Below, piece by piece: positions 1 through 8,918 of a DNA stretch of 64,000 bases (positions are counted from its first letter, which is position 1; each line of letters opens with the position of its first letter). Where the stretch lies: contig CAJXUY010000021.1 in assembly GCA_913060665.1 (NCBI GenBank), positions 1 to 64,000 on the forward strand, in the 5' to 3' direction. Source of the DNA: an uncultured Oleiphilaceae bacterium (lineage in GTDB: Bacteria > Pseudomonadota > Gammaproteobacteria > Pseudomonadales > Oleiphilaceae). The position numbers were made by a program, and so were the translations under genes. Under the pieces are notes generated by a model, which saw only the letters and a program-made list of their open reading frames with translations, was not told the DNA's origin and did no database searches.

Positions 1-210
1 CCCGACATAACTCATAAGCTTTCGAGGCGTATCAAAGCGAGACAGGTCACCTAGCTCTGCAATTACGCTTGTGGCTACGAGAAGCCTGACTCCGCGTAAT
101 GCTTGTATCACTTTAACCACCGGATAATAGCGCCACTGTATTACTTGGTGGGTTGGCTCATTGTCTAAGCGCTCTAATCGGCTCTTTCTCTCAGTGATAA
201 ATTCACTCAT
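1..210 (-). pseudogene. IS110-family transposase fragment (C-terminal transposase_20-type region), N-terminally truncated, runs off left edge
   Basis: Minus-strand translation from 210: MSEFITERKSRLERLDNEPTHQVIQWRYYPVVKVIQALRGVRLLVATSVIAELGDLSRFDTPRKLMSYVG. The 'QALRGV...AELGDLSRFDTPRKLMSYVG' part matches the IS110/IS116/IS902 C-terminal signature. An in-frame TAG lies just upstream of the ATG, so no N-terminal DEDD catalytic domain is attached. Confidence 0.75.
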
Positions 211-277
211 CGGCTATATTGTCTAAAGACGATTATATTTATTACTATTAGACAAATAGAGATAACTAAAAAGCGAG

Positions 278-1828
278 ATGAAAATGAAAACAATGAAGGT
301 AGCTAATATAGCGCTGGCTGTGGTATTGGCAGCGGGGGTGGTCTCGACGGCTCAAGTGAGTGCTGAAGAATCTGGCTTGCAGAAAGGTCCAACCAAAATG
401 AAGATGACGACTAAAATTCCTGATGGCATTTCAACCCCAAATAAATTGGTTACTAACACATTAGGGGAGCTGAATTTCTTTGATGGTGTTCCTCACAAAG
501 AAACTGCTGAGAAAGTTTACGATTATGTTGACTTGCATAACGCGGTGAACGCCTATGTTAGTGGGATTCAGATTGCGTCTATGGAAGCTCTAAAGAGAGG
601 GCTTTTAGAGTTTGGTCCCGCTAATCAAACGGCTGTGTTATTTGAAACCCTTATGGACTCAAAGTCACTTTGGTTAACACCGAATACAACATCTGTTTAT
701 ATGGCATCTTGGTTGGAGTTAGATGATGAGCCTATGGTCATTGAAACACCACCCGATGTATTAGGTATTATCGATGATCATTGGTTCAAATATGTCGCAG
801 ATTTTGGGCGCTTAGGCCCTGATAAAGGTAAAGGAGGGAAGTTTTTAATCGTTCCTCCAGGTTATGAAGGGGATATTCCTGAAGGATATTTCGTCTCTCA
901 TGCGAACACATTCGGACATTGGGTAATATGGAGGGGTTTTCAGAAGGATGGCAGCCCTAAGCCTGCTGTTGATGCTACCAAGGCACTGTTTAAAATATAC
1001 TCTCTTTCTCAAAAAGATAACCCTCCGGCAATGACGTTTGTAAATGCTTCGGGAATTGCTAGCAGTACTATCCACCGTATGGATGCAGAAATTTATAATG
1101 AAATAAATGCGGTTGTACAAGAAGAGCCTTCGATGGGAGAAAGAAAAGAAATATTAGGTTCACTAGCGGCTATCGGTATCACAAAAGGTCAGCCGTTTTC
1201 GCCTGATGCCCGAATGAAAAAAATATTGGATGAGGCGGCCAAGATTGGTGCCGCGATTGTTCGGACTCAAATGGCAAAGCCTAGGAGTCACTATTTTTAT
1301 TTGTATGAAAACAGTCAGTGGATAAACCCGTTAGCGTATAAAAGCTATTTATTTGAACATGACGGCGCTAGGTTGTTAGATGCCCGTGGTGCGTTTCATT
1401 TTTATGCAACAGGTATTACTCCGGCTATGTCAGCTAAATTTATAGGGAAAGGCTCTCAGTATGCTATTGCTTACTCGGACAAGGAAGGTAATACATTTGA
1501 TGGAAGCAAAACCTACAAAGTTAATGTACCTGCCAACCCCCCGATGAAAGATTTCTGGTCGTTTACTGTTTATGACAATCAAACACGCTCAATGCTGCAA
1601 ACCAATGAGCAGTTTCCCGGTATAGATAGTAACAAGGAGGGGTTAGTTAAAAATACCGACGGATCATATGATATATACATAGGCCCCTCGGCGCCAAAAG
1701 GCATGGAAAATAACTGGCTTCAAACGATTCCTGGTAAGGGGTGGAATACTATCTTTCGGTTATATGGGCCACTTGAGCCATGGTTCAACAAAACATGGAA
1801 ACCTGGTGAATTTGAATTGGTGAAGTAA
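278..1828 (+). CDS. DUF1254 / DUF1214 domain-containing exported protein
   Basis: 516 aa ORF with signal peptide; N-terminal DUF1254-like and C-terminal DUF1214-like (FWSFTVYDNQTRSML...IYIGP) sequence. Confidence 0.85.
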   Translation: MKMKTMKVANIALAVVLAAGVVSTAQVSAEESGLQKGPTKMKMTTKIPDGISTPNKLVTNTLGELNFFDGVPHKETAEKVYDYVDLHNAVNAYVSGIQIASMEALKRGLLEFGPANQTAVLFETLMDSKSLWLTPNTTSVYMASWLELDDEPMVIETPPDVLGIIDDHWFKYVADFGRLGPDKGKGGKFLIVPPGYEGDIPEGYFVSHANTFGHWVIWRGFQKDGSPKPAVDATKALFKIYSLSQKDNPPAMTFVNASGIASSTIHRMDAEIYNEINAVVQEEPSMGERKEILGSLAAIGITKGQPFSPDARMKKILDEAAKIGAAIVRTQMAKPRSHYFYLYENSQWINPLAYKSYLFEHDGARLLDARGAFHFYATGITPAMSAKFIGKGSQYAIAYSDKEGNTFDGSKTYKVNVPANPPMKDFWSFTVYDNQTRSMLQTNEQFPGIDSNKEGLVKNTDGSYDIYIGPSAPKGMENNWLQTIPGKGWNTIFRLYGPLEPWFNKTWKPGEFELVK

Positions 1829-1840
1829 GCATCATTAAAA

Positions 1841-1887
1841 GGGAGTGCATTGATTTATCAATGATCAATATGCACCCCTCGCTTTTT
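1841..1887 (+). terminator. Probable intrinsic terminator of the DUF1254 gene
   Basis: Imperfect inverted repeat GGGAGTGCATTGAT...ATCAATATGCACCCC followed by T-rich sequence. Confidence 0.5.
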
Positions 1888-1915
1888 GATTTATTGTTTT
1901 TATAGGGAGTTGTAG

Positions 1916-2284
1916 GTGCTTAACACGGAGCCGACAAGCTGGATAGGGTTGATAGCGATATCTGTAGTAATGAGTTTATGTATACGGGTTTTGAACTTTG
2001 TCATCAGGTCAAAAGATAGTGATACCAAAGACTTTAGATCATTATTTCTTGGAAAAGAAGATCTATGGCTGCCATTTTTTATTGGCTCACTGGAAGTGGC
2101 TGCATACTCGTTATTAATTAAGGCCGACTTAGCACCATATATCGGTGCTTGGTTGGCATTTAAAACGGTGAACCGTTGGCACTATAACCCAAATGTAACT
2201 AGAGGCCTTTTTAATCGCTATCTTTTTTCTAATGCTCTCGTGCTAGTTGCGGCATTTATCCTAGCTAAGAATATGTATCTATAG
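1916..2284 (+). CDS. Small integral membrane protein, unknown function
   Basis: 122 aa ORF with several hydrophobic segments. Confidence 0.6.
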   Translation: MLNTEPTSWIGLIAISVVMSLCIRVLNFVIRSKDSDTKDFRSLFLGKEDLWLPFFIGSLEVAAYSLLIKADLAPYIGAWLAFKTVNRWHYNPNVTRGLFNRYLFSNALVLVAAFILAKNMYL

Positions 2285-2424
2285 GGGTAAAAGGGGCTTT
2301 AATCGTTGACATTGAGAGGTGCATAAAGGGTTTATTGAGGTCGCGCGTGAAGCAGGTGTGGGTATAAGTGTTATCTGGGTGGTTATAATTATGAGCCATA
2401 TCTATTAACTGTGAGTGAATCTAC

Positions 2425-2595
2425 ATGTCGAATAAACGAGTGTTATTCTGCGTGATTTCTACCGGTATTCTATTGGTGCTTGTAACTTGGTGGTTAGGGC
2501 ATTTGTGGGCATTTATCATGATCGTGTTTACCGCATTAGGAGCGATTGCGTGGAGTCGTCACGAAAAGGATAAATCGCCTGATAGTGACCGATAG
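2425..2595 (+). CDS. Small membrane protein (56 aa), unknown
   Basis: ATG at 2425: MSNKRVLFCVISTGILLVLVTWWLGHLWAFIMIVFTALGAIAWSRHEKDKSPDSDR. Two hydrophobic stretches; below the ORF-track size cutoff. Confidence 0.45.
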   Translation: MSNKRVLFCVISTGILLVLVTWWLGHLWAFIMIVFTALGAIAWSRHEKDKSPDSDR

Positions 2596-2731
2596 GTGTA
2601 ATTATTTATTAAGTAAATCTCCTTTGTTTGAACTAACAGATGCTGATTAATTTGAGCTTGGTCAGAACATATTTGTTGCCAGATATCCTAAACTACCTTG
2701 ACCTGTTACCTATTAACAACGCTACTTCTTT

Positions 2732-3349
2732 ATGCATATAGCGCATTTTTTATTTAAGGTGAAAACTATGAAATTTATCAGCCCCAGCGCATTATTACTT
2801 TGCGCTCTAGTATCGCTCCCTTTACTGTCGAATGCCGAGACCGCTATTCCTGATCAAGAGCTGAAGGAAGCCCGAACCCTGGTAAAGTCGTTTGCAGGGG
2901 GGTTGAAGTCAGCGTTAAAACCCGCGATGAAAAGTGGCGGGCCGGTTAACGCCATTGATGTGTGTAACCTTCAAGCGGGGCCTATTACTGAAACAATCTC
3001 CTCAGAATCAGATTGGAAAGTTGCCCGTACGTCATTAAAAGTACGTAATGCAAGTAATACCCCTGATGCTTGGGAGTTGCAAACGTTGTTGACATTCGAG
3101 CAACGTAAGGCTGGCGGGGAGGATATAAACACTATTGAACATTCGGAGGTCGTGACACTAGGAGGGCAGTCCACCTATCGCTACATGAAAGCAATACCGA
3201 CAGCTGATCTATGTGTGAAATGCCACGGCAGCCAACTAGATCATCCTGTGGCAGCAAAAGTGAAGGAACTCTACCCATATGATCAAGCTGTTGGATATAA
3301 AGCTGGGGATTTACGTGGGGCGTTTTCATTGCAGAAGTTGAAGTACTAA
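2732..3349 (+). CDS. DUF3365 (Tll0287-like) periplasmic haem-binding-type protein; start probably 2768
   Basis: Signal peptide MKFISPSALLLCALVSLPLLSNA and c-type haem motif CVKCHG near the C-terminus. Confidence 0.8.
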   Translation: MHIAHFLFKVKTMKFISPSALLLCALVSLPLLSNAETAIPDQELKEARTLVKSFAGGLKSALKPAMKSGGPVNAIDVCNLQAGPITETISSESDWKVARTSLKVRNASNTPDAWELQTLLTFEQRKAGGEDINTIEHSEVVTLGGQSTYRYMKAIPTADLCVKCHGSQLDHPVAAKVKELYPYDQAVGYKAGDLRGAFSLQKLKY

Positions 3350-3425
3350 TTTTAGAAGAAACTGCATCCATCGTAGGCTCGAAAATCATAGCACTAAAGA
3401 AATACTATAATCTCTAATATTTCAT

Positions 3426-3470
3426 CGGTCCATATTGGTGCATAATGCTATTATGCACCAATGTGGTGTG
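3426..3470 (+). promoter_or_regulatory. Candidate NtrC (GlnG) binding sites upstream of glnN
   Basis: TGCACC-AATGT-GGTGTG (3454-3470) and a half-match CGGTCC-ATATT-GGTGCA (3426-3442), against the TGCACC-N5-GGTGCA consensus. The same DNA contains a perfect 13-bp inverted repeat ATTGGTGCATAAT-GCT-ATTATGCACCAAT (3434-3462). Confidence 0.6.
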
Positions 3471-3578
3471 GTATTTTTATTGATAAGTGTGTTCTAATAC
3501 TATTACTACAGTGTCTAAAGTTGTTTAAATTTAATTAAATCAATATTTTATAAAAAATATTCAATGCCTTGCTGGAGT

Positions 3579-3595
3579 TTGGTGCAATAATTGCT
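3579..3595 (+). promoter_or_regulatory. Candidate sigma-54 (RpoN) -24/-12 promoter of glnN
   Basis: TTGGTGCAATAATTGCT: the GG and GC dinucleotides are separated by exactly 10 nt, with TTGC at -12, about 110 bp downstream of the NtrC-like sites. Confidence 0.6.
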
Positions 3596-3692
3596 TTTTA
3601 TAATACTATTGATATTTATCAGTAGTATTTAGCCCTAAAGTGGGGCTTTTAAGTGACTATATTATTTTTAAGCAATCAAGTTAGGAACAATT

Positions 3693-5867
3693 ATGAGTGG
3701 AAATGCAGCTAGGTTAGCCGCTATCAGTGCCATTACAAGCGCAAAACCGACCAGTACAGAAATGCCAGCTTCGTTGAATGAAATTTGGGCAAGTGATGTG
3801 TTTAATCTTGCCACAATGGAAGAGTCGCTTTCAAAGAGTGCATTTAAGGCTATTAAGAAAACTGTTCATACAGGAGCCGTTCTCGATGCTGCGACAGCAG
3901 ATATTGTTGCTGCTGCGATGAAAGACTGGGCACTGTCTAAGGGTGCAAAGTTCTTTTCACATATCTTTTACCCTATGACCAATGCCACTGCAGAGAAGCA
4001 TGATGGCTTTATCATTACCAACCCTGATGGTAATGCGATCACTGAGTTTACCGGAAGCCTTTTGATTAAGGGTGAGCCTGATGGTTCATCGTTCCCGAAT
4101 GGTAGTTTGCGTATGACAAACGCCGCTCGTGGTTATACTGCATGGGATCCTTCAAGCCCTGCCTATATCATGAATACGCCAAATGGCGCTACGTTAATGA
4201 TTCCAAGCGTATTTATGTCTTGGACAGGCGAAGCGTTAGATAAAAAGATTCCGTTGTTGCGTTCAAATTCTGCGATGAATGAAGCCGCCAAAAAAGTATT
4301 GACCCTAATGGGTGAGGCTGAAGTTGCGCCGTTGAATTCAAGTTGTGGTGCTGAGCAAGAATACTTCTTGGTTGATGAGAAGTTTGCTGCTAGTCGTCCA
4401 GACTTGTTGTTGGCGGGACGTACACTATTTGGTGCCGCGCCAGCAAAAGGACAACAGTTTGATGATCACTATTTCGGAGCAATTCCTGAGCGTGTTCAGG
4501 TCTTTATGCAGGATTTTGAAGATCAGCTATACAAGTTGGGAATTCCAGCAAAAACACATCACAATGAGGTTGCGCCAGGGCAGTTTGAAATCGCACCTTA
4601 CTATGAAGCAGCTAACGTAGCAGCTGATCATCAGCAATTGTTGATGACTGTATTAAAGAATACAGCAAAGAAGCATGGTTTCTTAGCACTACTGCACGAG
4701 AAACCATTTGCTGGTGTTAACGGATCAGGCAAGCACGTTAACTGGTCTGTTGGTAACTCGACTCAGGGTAACTTGTTAGATCCGGGAAATACACCTGAAG
4801 AGAATCTCAACTTCTTGTTGTTCTGTGGTGCCGTAATTCGAGGTGTTCATAAATATGGGCCGCTCCTTCGTGCCACTATTGCATCTGCGGCAAACGATCA
4901 CCGATTAGGTGCTAACGAAGCGCCTCCAGCGATTTTGTCGGTTTACCTTGGCGACCAGTTGGAAAAAGTATTTAAAGATATCCAAACTGGTAATTTAGAG
5001 CCTAGTGTATGCGGTGGTGTTATGGATTTGGGCTTGTCTCAGATTCTGACTTTCACACGTGACCCAGGTGATCGAAATCGTACGTCTCCATTCGCATTTA
5101 CTGGTAACCGTTTCGAGTTTCGTGCAGTCGGTTCATCGCAATCAGTTTCTGGGCCTCTCGTGGCTATGAATACTATGCTTGCAGATTCTCTTGAGTGGAT
5201 TGCTGGCAAGTTAGAGACTGCACTTGAAGCTGACCCTGATCACAACGTTGCGGTTCTTGCTGTATTGAAAGAGCTGATGGAAGAGCATGGGAATGTTATT
5301 TTTGGTGGTGATGGTTACTCGACTGATTGGCACAAAAAAGCAGTTGAAGAGCGTGGATTGAAAAACACTCCAACCACTGCAGATGCGTTACCTGCATTTA
5401 AAGATGATGACGTTAAATCGCTATTTGAAACCACAGGTGTGCTATCTCCTGTAGAGCTGGAGAGTCGTTATGAGGTGTACTCTGAGCAGTATATCCTAGC
5501 GATCGAAGTGGAAGCCAAATTGGTTATCGATATGGCTACGACGGGTATTTATCCGGCAGCAATGGGTTACCTGTCTGAACTAACTTCAGCGATCAATAGT
5601 GCATCAGGTGCTGGTATCTCAATGGATAGCAGCGTAGCCGCCTCGGTTGCGACTAACGCAGATGCCATGATGAAAGCGGTTGCTACCCTTTCAAGTGCGA
5701 TCGAAAAGCATGACTTTGAGTGTGTCGAAGGACATATGAGATATTGTGCAGATACGCTTTGTGGAATGATGAACGATGTTAGGGGTTACGCTGACACGTT
5801 AGAAGGTCTAGTGACCGATTCTGCATGGCCTTTCCCGAAATACTCAGAGATGCTGTTTATTAAGTAA
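3693..5867 (+). CDS. glnN: Glutamine synthetase type III
   Basis: 724 aa; GSIII-type N-terminus and motifs (NSSCGAEQEYFLVD, HHNEVAPGQFEIAPYYE, NGSGKHVNWS, RTSPFAFTGNRFEFRAVGSSQS). Confidence 0.93.
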   Translation: MSGNAARLAAISAITSAKPTSTEMPASLNEIWASDVFNLATMEESLSKSAFKAIKKTVHTGAVLDAATADIVAAAMKDWALSKGAKFFSHIFYPMTNATAEKHDGFIITNPDGNAITEFTGSLLIKGEPDGSSFPNGSLRMTNAARGYTAWDPSSPAYIMNTPNGATLMIPSVFMSWTGEALDKKIPLLRSNSAMNEAAKKVLTLMGEAEVAPLNSSCGAEQEYFLVDEKFAASRPDLLLAGRTLFGAAPAKGQQFDDHYFGAIPERVQVFMQDFEDQLYKLGIPAKTHHNEVAPGQFEIAPYYEAANVAADHQQLLMTVLKNTAKKHGFLALLHEKPFAGVNGSGKHVNWSVGNSTQGNLLDPGNTPEENLNFLLFCGAVIRGVHKYGPLLRATIASAANDHRLGANEAPPAILSVYLGDQLEKVFKDIQTGNLEPSVCGGVMDLGLSQILTFTRDPGDRNRTSPFAFTGNRFEFRAVGSSQSVSGPLVAMNTMLADSLEWIAGKLETALEADPDHNVAVLAVLKELMEEHGNVIFGGDGYSTDWHKKAVEERGLKNTPTTADALPAFKDDDVKSLFETTGVLSPVELESRYEVYSEQYILAIEVEAKLVIDMATTGIYPAAMGYLSELTSAINSASGAGISMDSSVAASVATNADAMMKAVATLSSAIEKHDFECVEGHMRYCADTLCGMMNDVRGYADTLEGLVTDSAWPFPKYSEMLFIK

Positions 5868-5881
5868 GTCTCTTTGCTCTT

Positions 5882-5976
5882 AGTGTCGTAAAATGACACT
5901 TGGACGGTTAATCTTGTATGGGGTCTGAAAAGACTCCTGGCTTAATGCAGAATTGCAAAGAGAGCAAGATTAACCG
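5882..5976. other. Structured intergenic region (nested inverted repeats) between convergent genes
   Basis: CGGTTAATCTTG (5905-5916) pairs with CAAGATTAACCG (5965-5976). Inside it GGGGTCT-GAAA-AGACTCC (5920-5937) has a GNRA loop. Adjacent hairpin AGTGTC...GACACT (5882-5900). Confidence 0.6.
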
Positions 5977-5988
5977 ATCTCAATGTTT

Positions 5989-6540
5989 CTATTTAACATC
6001 TTCAAAAATGGCTGTTTGTTTACCATCCAGGCTTACCATATTTTTTTCTTTCCAATAATTCTGAACTTCTTTGCTGCCTTTCTTTTCGACCCACTTAGTA
6101 AGCGTCGGGCGTTCATTTTTCAACTCATATAGCGGTACCGCATATCCGCAAGATGTTTGAACAAGATCTATCTTAAGTTCAAAAATCTGACGGGCGCCCG
6201 GTGAATCAGGAAATAAAGAATAGAGCTCACTCCAGCGATCGTCTCTAGTATGGTGAACGGTAGATTTACCATATAGCCTTAGTATCAGAGGCTGTTTGTT
6301 GAAGGAGCAGAACATGACAGTCATTCGCGGGTTTTCTAAAATATGAGCAGCTGTTTCGTTTCCACTGCCTGTTAGGTTGAGCCAAGCAACGGTATTGTTA
6401 TTAATTATCCTAAAGCTATCTAACCCTTTAGGTGAAACATTTATACGCCCTTCAGTCGCCGCAGTGCCAACAAAATAGAGGTGTTGGCTTTTTATAAACT
6501 CGATATGCTTATCATTTAGTCGCTCGAATCTTTCTGACAT
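5989..6540 (-). CDS. Pyridoxamine 5'-phosphate oxidase family (FMN-binding split barrel) protein
   Basis: 183 aa; 'FVGTAATEGRINVSPKGLDSFRI...RMTVMFCSFNKQPLILRLYGKS' typical of the family. Confidence 0.8.
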   Translation of the reverse strand: MSERFERLNDKHIEFIKSQHLYFVGTAATEGRINVSPKGLDSFRIINNNTVAWLNLTGSGNETAAHILENPRMTVMFCSFNKQPLILRLYGKSTVHHTRDDRWSELYSLFPDSPGARQIFELKIDLVQTSCGYAVPLYELKNERPTLTKWVEKKGSKEVQNYWKEKNMVSLDGKQTAIFEDVK

Positions 6541-6767
6541 TGTGCATTCCTTTGTGTCTGGGTAATCAAAAAAGAGAGGTGTTTACGTTATCATGCATTG
6601 CTAGAAACGAGAAGTGGTGGTTGTTTGAGAAATGCATCGAAACAATAAGAAAAAGAGAGGCGTAGCTTGGTAGCTTTTAGTATTATAAAAGGCGATGTTA
6701 GGCTTTTTCTAGCTCCTGAAGTCTAATCTTCGAACTTATTGGAGCTAACTATTAAACGGATTTAATT

Positions 6768-7016
6768 ATGAAAGATTTGTTTTTCTTTGACTCAATGCTA
6801 ACTCCTAAAATAATTACCTTTGTCTACTGGTTGATGTTGATCGGCTCAGTGGGTTCAGGCTTAATGACTATGTTTGGTGGGTATCAGACTGAATTTTTCA
6901 ATGGTTTATTGATGATAGTGGGCGGGGTTATCGGGTCGAGAATCTGGTGTGAACTACTGATTGTACTATTCAAAATTCATGAAAACCTTCAAAAAATAGC
7001 GAATAAATCTGCCTGA
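6768..7016 (+). CDS. DUF4282 domain-containing membrane protein
   Basis: 82 aa, two TM segments, 'SRIWCELLIVLFKIHENLQ' typical of DUF4282. Confidence 0.75.
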   Translation: MKDLFFFDSMLTPKIITFVYWLMLIGSVGSGLMTMFGGYQTEFFNGLLMIVGGVIGSRIWCELLIVLFKIHENLQKIANKSA

Positions 7017-7043
7017 TTTTGTCGTTGTTTTTATAGGTGTACA

Positions 7044-7089
7044 GCCATTTCCGTGAACACAGGGTGATTTTTACCTTCACGGGAATGGC
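7044..7089. repeat. Long intergenic hairpin
   Basis: GCCATTTCCGTGAA (7044-7057) / TTCACGGGAATGGC (7076-7089): 14-bp stem with one G-T pair, no clear poly-T tract. Confidence 0.6.
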
Positions 7090-7157
7090 GTGCGTAGGGT
7101 TGGCGCTATTGCCCTTATCCTATGTTAATGTTAATAAAAACAATATGAGAATCAATT

Positions 7158-7493
7158 GTGCTAAGTAAATCCCTTGCATCATTATCCGATACTGCCACAG
7201 TGGCGCACACTCGTATTCAACAAGATTTTCAGCATATTGACCCTGTAGTCGGCGTTAATCAGAGTATGCGCTCAAATGGTATTCCTGCTGACTTAATGAC
7301 TATCGACTGCTTAAAAAGCGGGAAGCGGATTATCTTGATCTTGCATGACGAGCAACCCAATATTATTAGTTACCAGTTTTCTTACAAAGACATAGACCCT
7401 AGCGACGTGTTTGAACGTATCAAGCTGAGTGAAGTAACTACTCAAACCCTATACGATTGGATGAAAGACTATTTCATCGCGACAGATCATTAA
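7158..7493 (+). CDS. Conserved hypothetical protein
   Basis: 111 aa ORF, soluble, codon-like composition, no overlapping alternative. Confidence 0.6.
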   Translation: MLSKSLASLSDTATVAHTRIQQDFQHIDPVVGVNQSMRSNGIPADLMTIDCLKSGKRIILILHDEQPNIISYQFSYKDIDPSDVFERIKLSEVTTQTLYDWMKDYFIATDH

Positions 7494-7524
7494 TGTTAGC
7501 GTTCCAAGTAAGGCATTGGTGATG

Positions 7525-8259
7525 CTAGGCCATCAATGCATCTCTATTGGACTCAATCCAATGGGTCGATGCATCGTATAGTTCTTTCTTGCTTTTTCCT
7601 TTCGAACAGATGGGCTTTCCGATTTTAACGGTAATTTTCCCCGGCTTTAGTATAAAGCTGTTGGGAGGCATACATAGGCCTGCGTTATGGGCTACTGGCA
7701 CAATAGGTGCTTGACTATGGTGAGCGAGTGCTGCGCCTCCACGGTTGAACTTTACTTGCGTGCCCGCCACTACACGGGTTCCTTCAGGAAAGATGAGCAC
7801 TGAACGGTTATGGGACACCCTATCGTGCCCCTGGGCAATCAGTTGTTTAAAGGCTTGAATAGGCTGTGTTCTATCAAGTGCAATCGGTTCAAGCAATTTC
7901 ATGCCCCAACCAAACAGTGGTATCTTTAGGAGCTCTTTTTTTAAAACAGTGCTGAGCGGTGAGAAGAGTGTCTGGAATAGAAAGGTCTCCCAGCTACTTT
8001 GATGGTTGCTCAGAATAATACACGGCCCTTCTGGGACGTTCTCTTTTCCTTCAATCTCATAATAGACACCGCAAATGACCTTACACCACCACAAAACAAA
8101 TACATTGTATCGAGTAAATACATACTGTCGTTGTTTAATATCGAGCAGTGGTACGATTAATACTGTAGCGCAACAATGTATAAAAAGTACGATATTACAA
8201 CCGACATGAAAAACGAGTGATCTTGCGACCAAGCTTACTCTTAAATATTTATTTGTCAT
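7525..8259 (-). CDS. plsC: 1-acyl-sn-glycerol-3-phosphate acyltransferase
   Basis: LPLAT motifs: NHQSSWE (HX4D/E-type) and FPEGTR. Confidence 0.85.
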   Translation of the reverse strand: MTNKYLRVSLVARSLVFHVGCNIVLFIHCCATVLIVPLLDIKQRQYVFTRYNVFVLWWCKVICGVYYEIEGKENVPEGPCIILSNHQSSWETFLFQTLFSPLSTVLKKELLKIPLFGWGMKLLEPIALDRTQPIQAFKQLIAQGHDRVSHNRSVLIFPEGTRVVAGTQVKFNRGGAALAHHSQAPIVPVAHNAGLCMPPNSFILKPGKITVKIGKPICSKGKSKKELYDASTHWIESNRDALMA

Positions 8260-8478
8260 TATTTCCTAAGGCCAAGTTAACGTAGCGGACTAAGTGTTAC
8301 ACAGTTCTCAATACTCGATATTTTATGAGCATGTGGATGTATGGTCTTGTCATTAGGTAACAATGTATTGACAGATTACATCAGTAAATGAAATATTTAA
8401 TTTACTTAGTAGTATATGCGTGAGTTAAAAATAGGCTCAGGTCTGCTCGAAGGCGGGTTAATCAATAGGAAATAATGA

Positions 8479-8895
8479 ATGAATAACGTCGAAATTATAT
8501 ACCCAGTATTGGCCCATATGCTTCTAGTGGTGTTTCTCTATATCCCCCTTATTATAAGAAAGTCCAAAGCGGTTAAAGATAATGCGGTTGACCTGAAAGA
8601 GACTGCATTGAATAATCAAGCATGGACTCCCGACGTGCAGAAAGTATCGAACAATATCGCTAATCAATTCGAGATACCCATACTATTCTATGCGCTATGC
8701 ATTATTATTGCGTTAACCCATAACGTAGGCATGCTTAATGTAGGGTTGGCTTGGAGCTATGTTGCGCTGAGATACGTTCATACCTATGTTCATATAGGGT
8801 CTAATTTTGTCCCCCTTAGAATGCGCATTTTTGCATTGTCTTTAGTGATAATTCTGGCCATGCTGATTCAACTATCAGTGCAGCTGGTTCAGTAA
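8479..8895 (+). CDS. MAPEG family membrane protein
   Basis: 138 aa, four TM helices; 'VSNNIANQFEIPILFYALC...WSYVALRYVHTYVHIGSN'. Confidence 0.8.
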   Translation: MNNVEIIYPVLAHMLLVVFLYIPLIIRKSKAVKDNAVDLKETALNNQAWTPDVQKVSNNIANQFEIPILFYALCIIIALTHNVGMLNVGLAWSYVALRYVHTYVHIGSNFVPLRMRIFALSLVIILAMLIQLSVQLVQ

Positions 8896-8918
8896 TAGTC
8901 CTTTAAGATAATAAATCT

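Noticed and set aside
8368-8396. TTGACA-N17-AAATAT as promoter of the MAPEG gene
   Set aside because: The -35 is perfect but the -10 matches only 3 of 6 positions; not strong enough to list.
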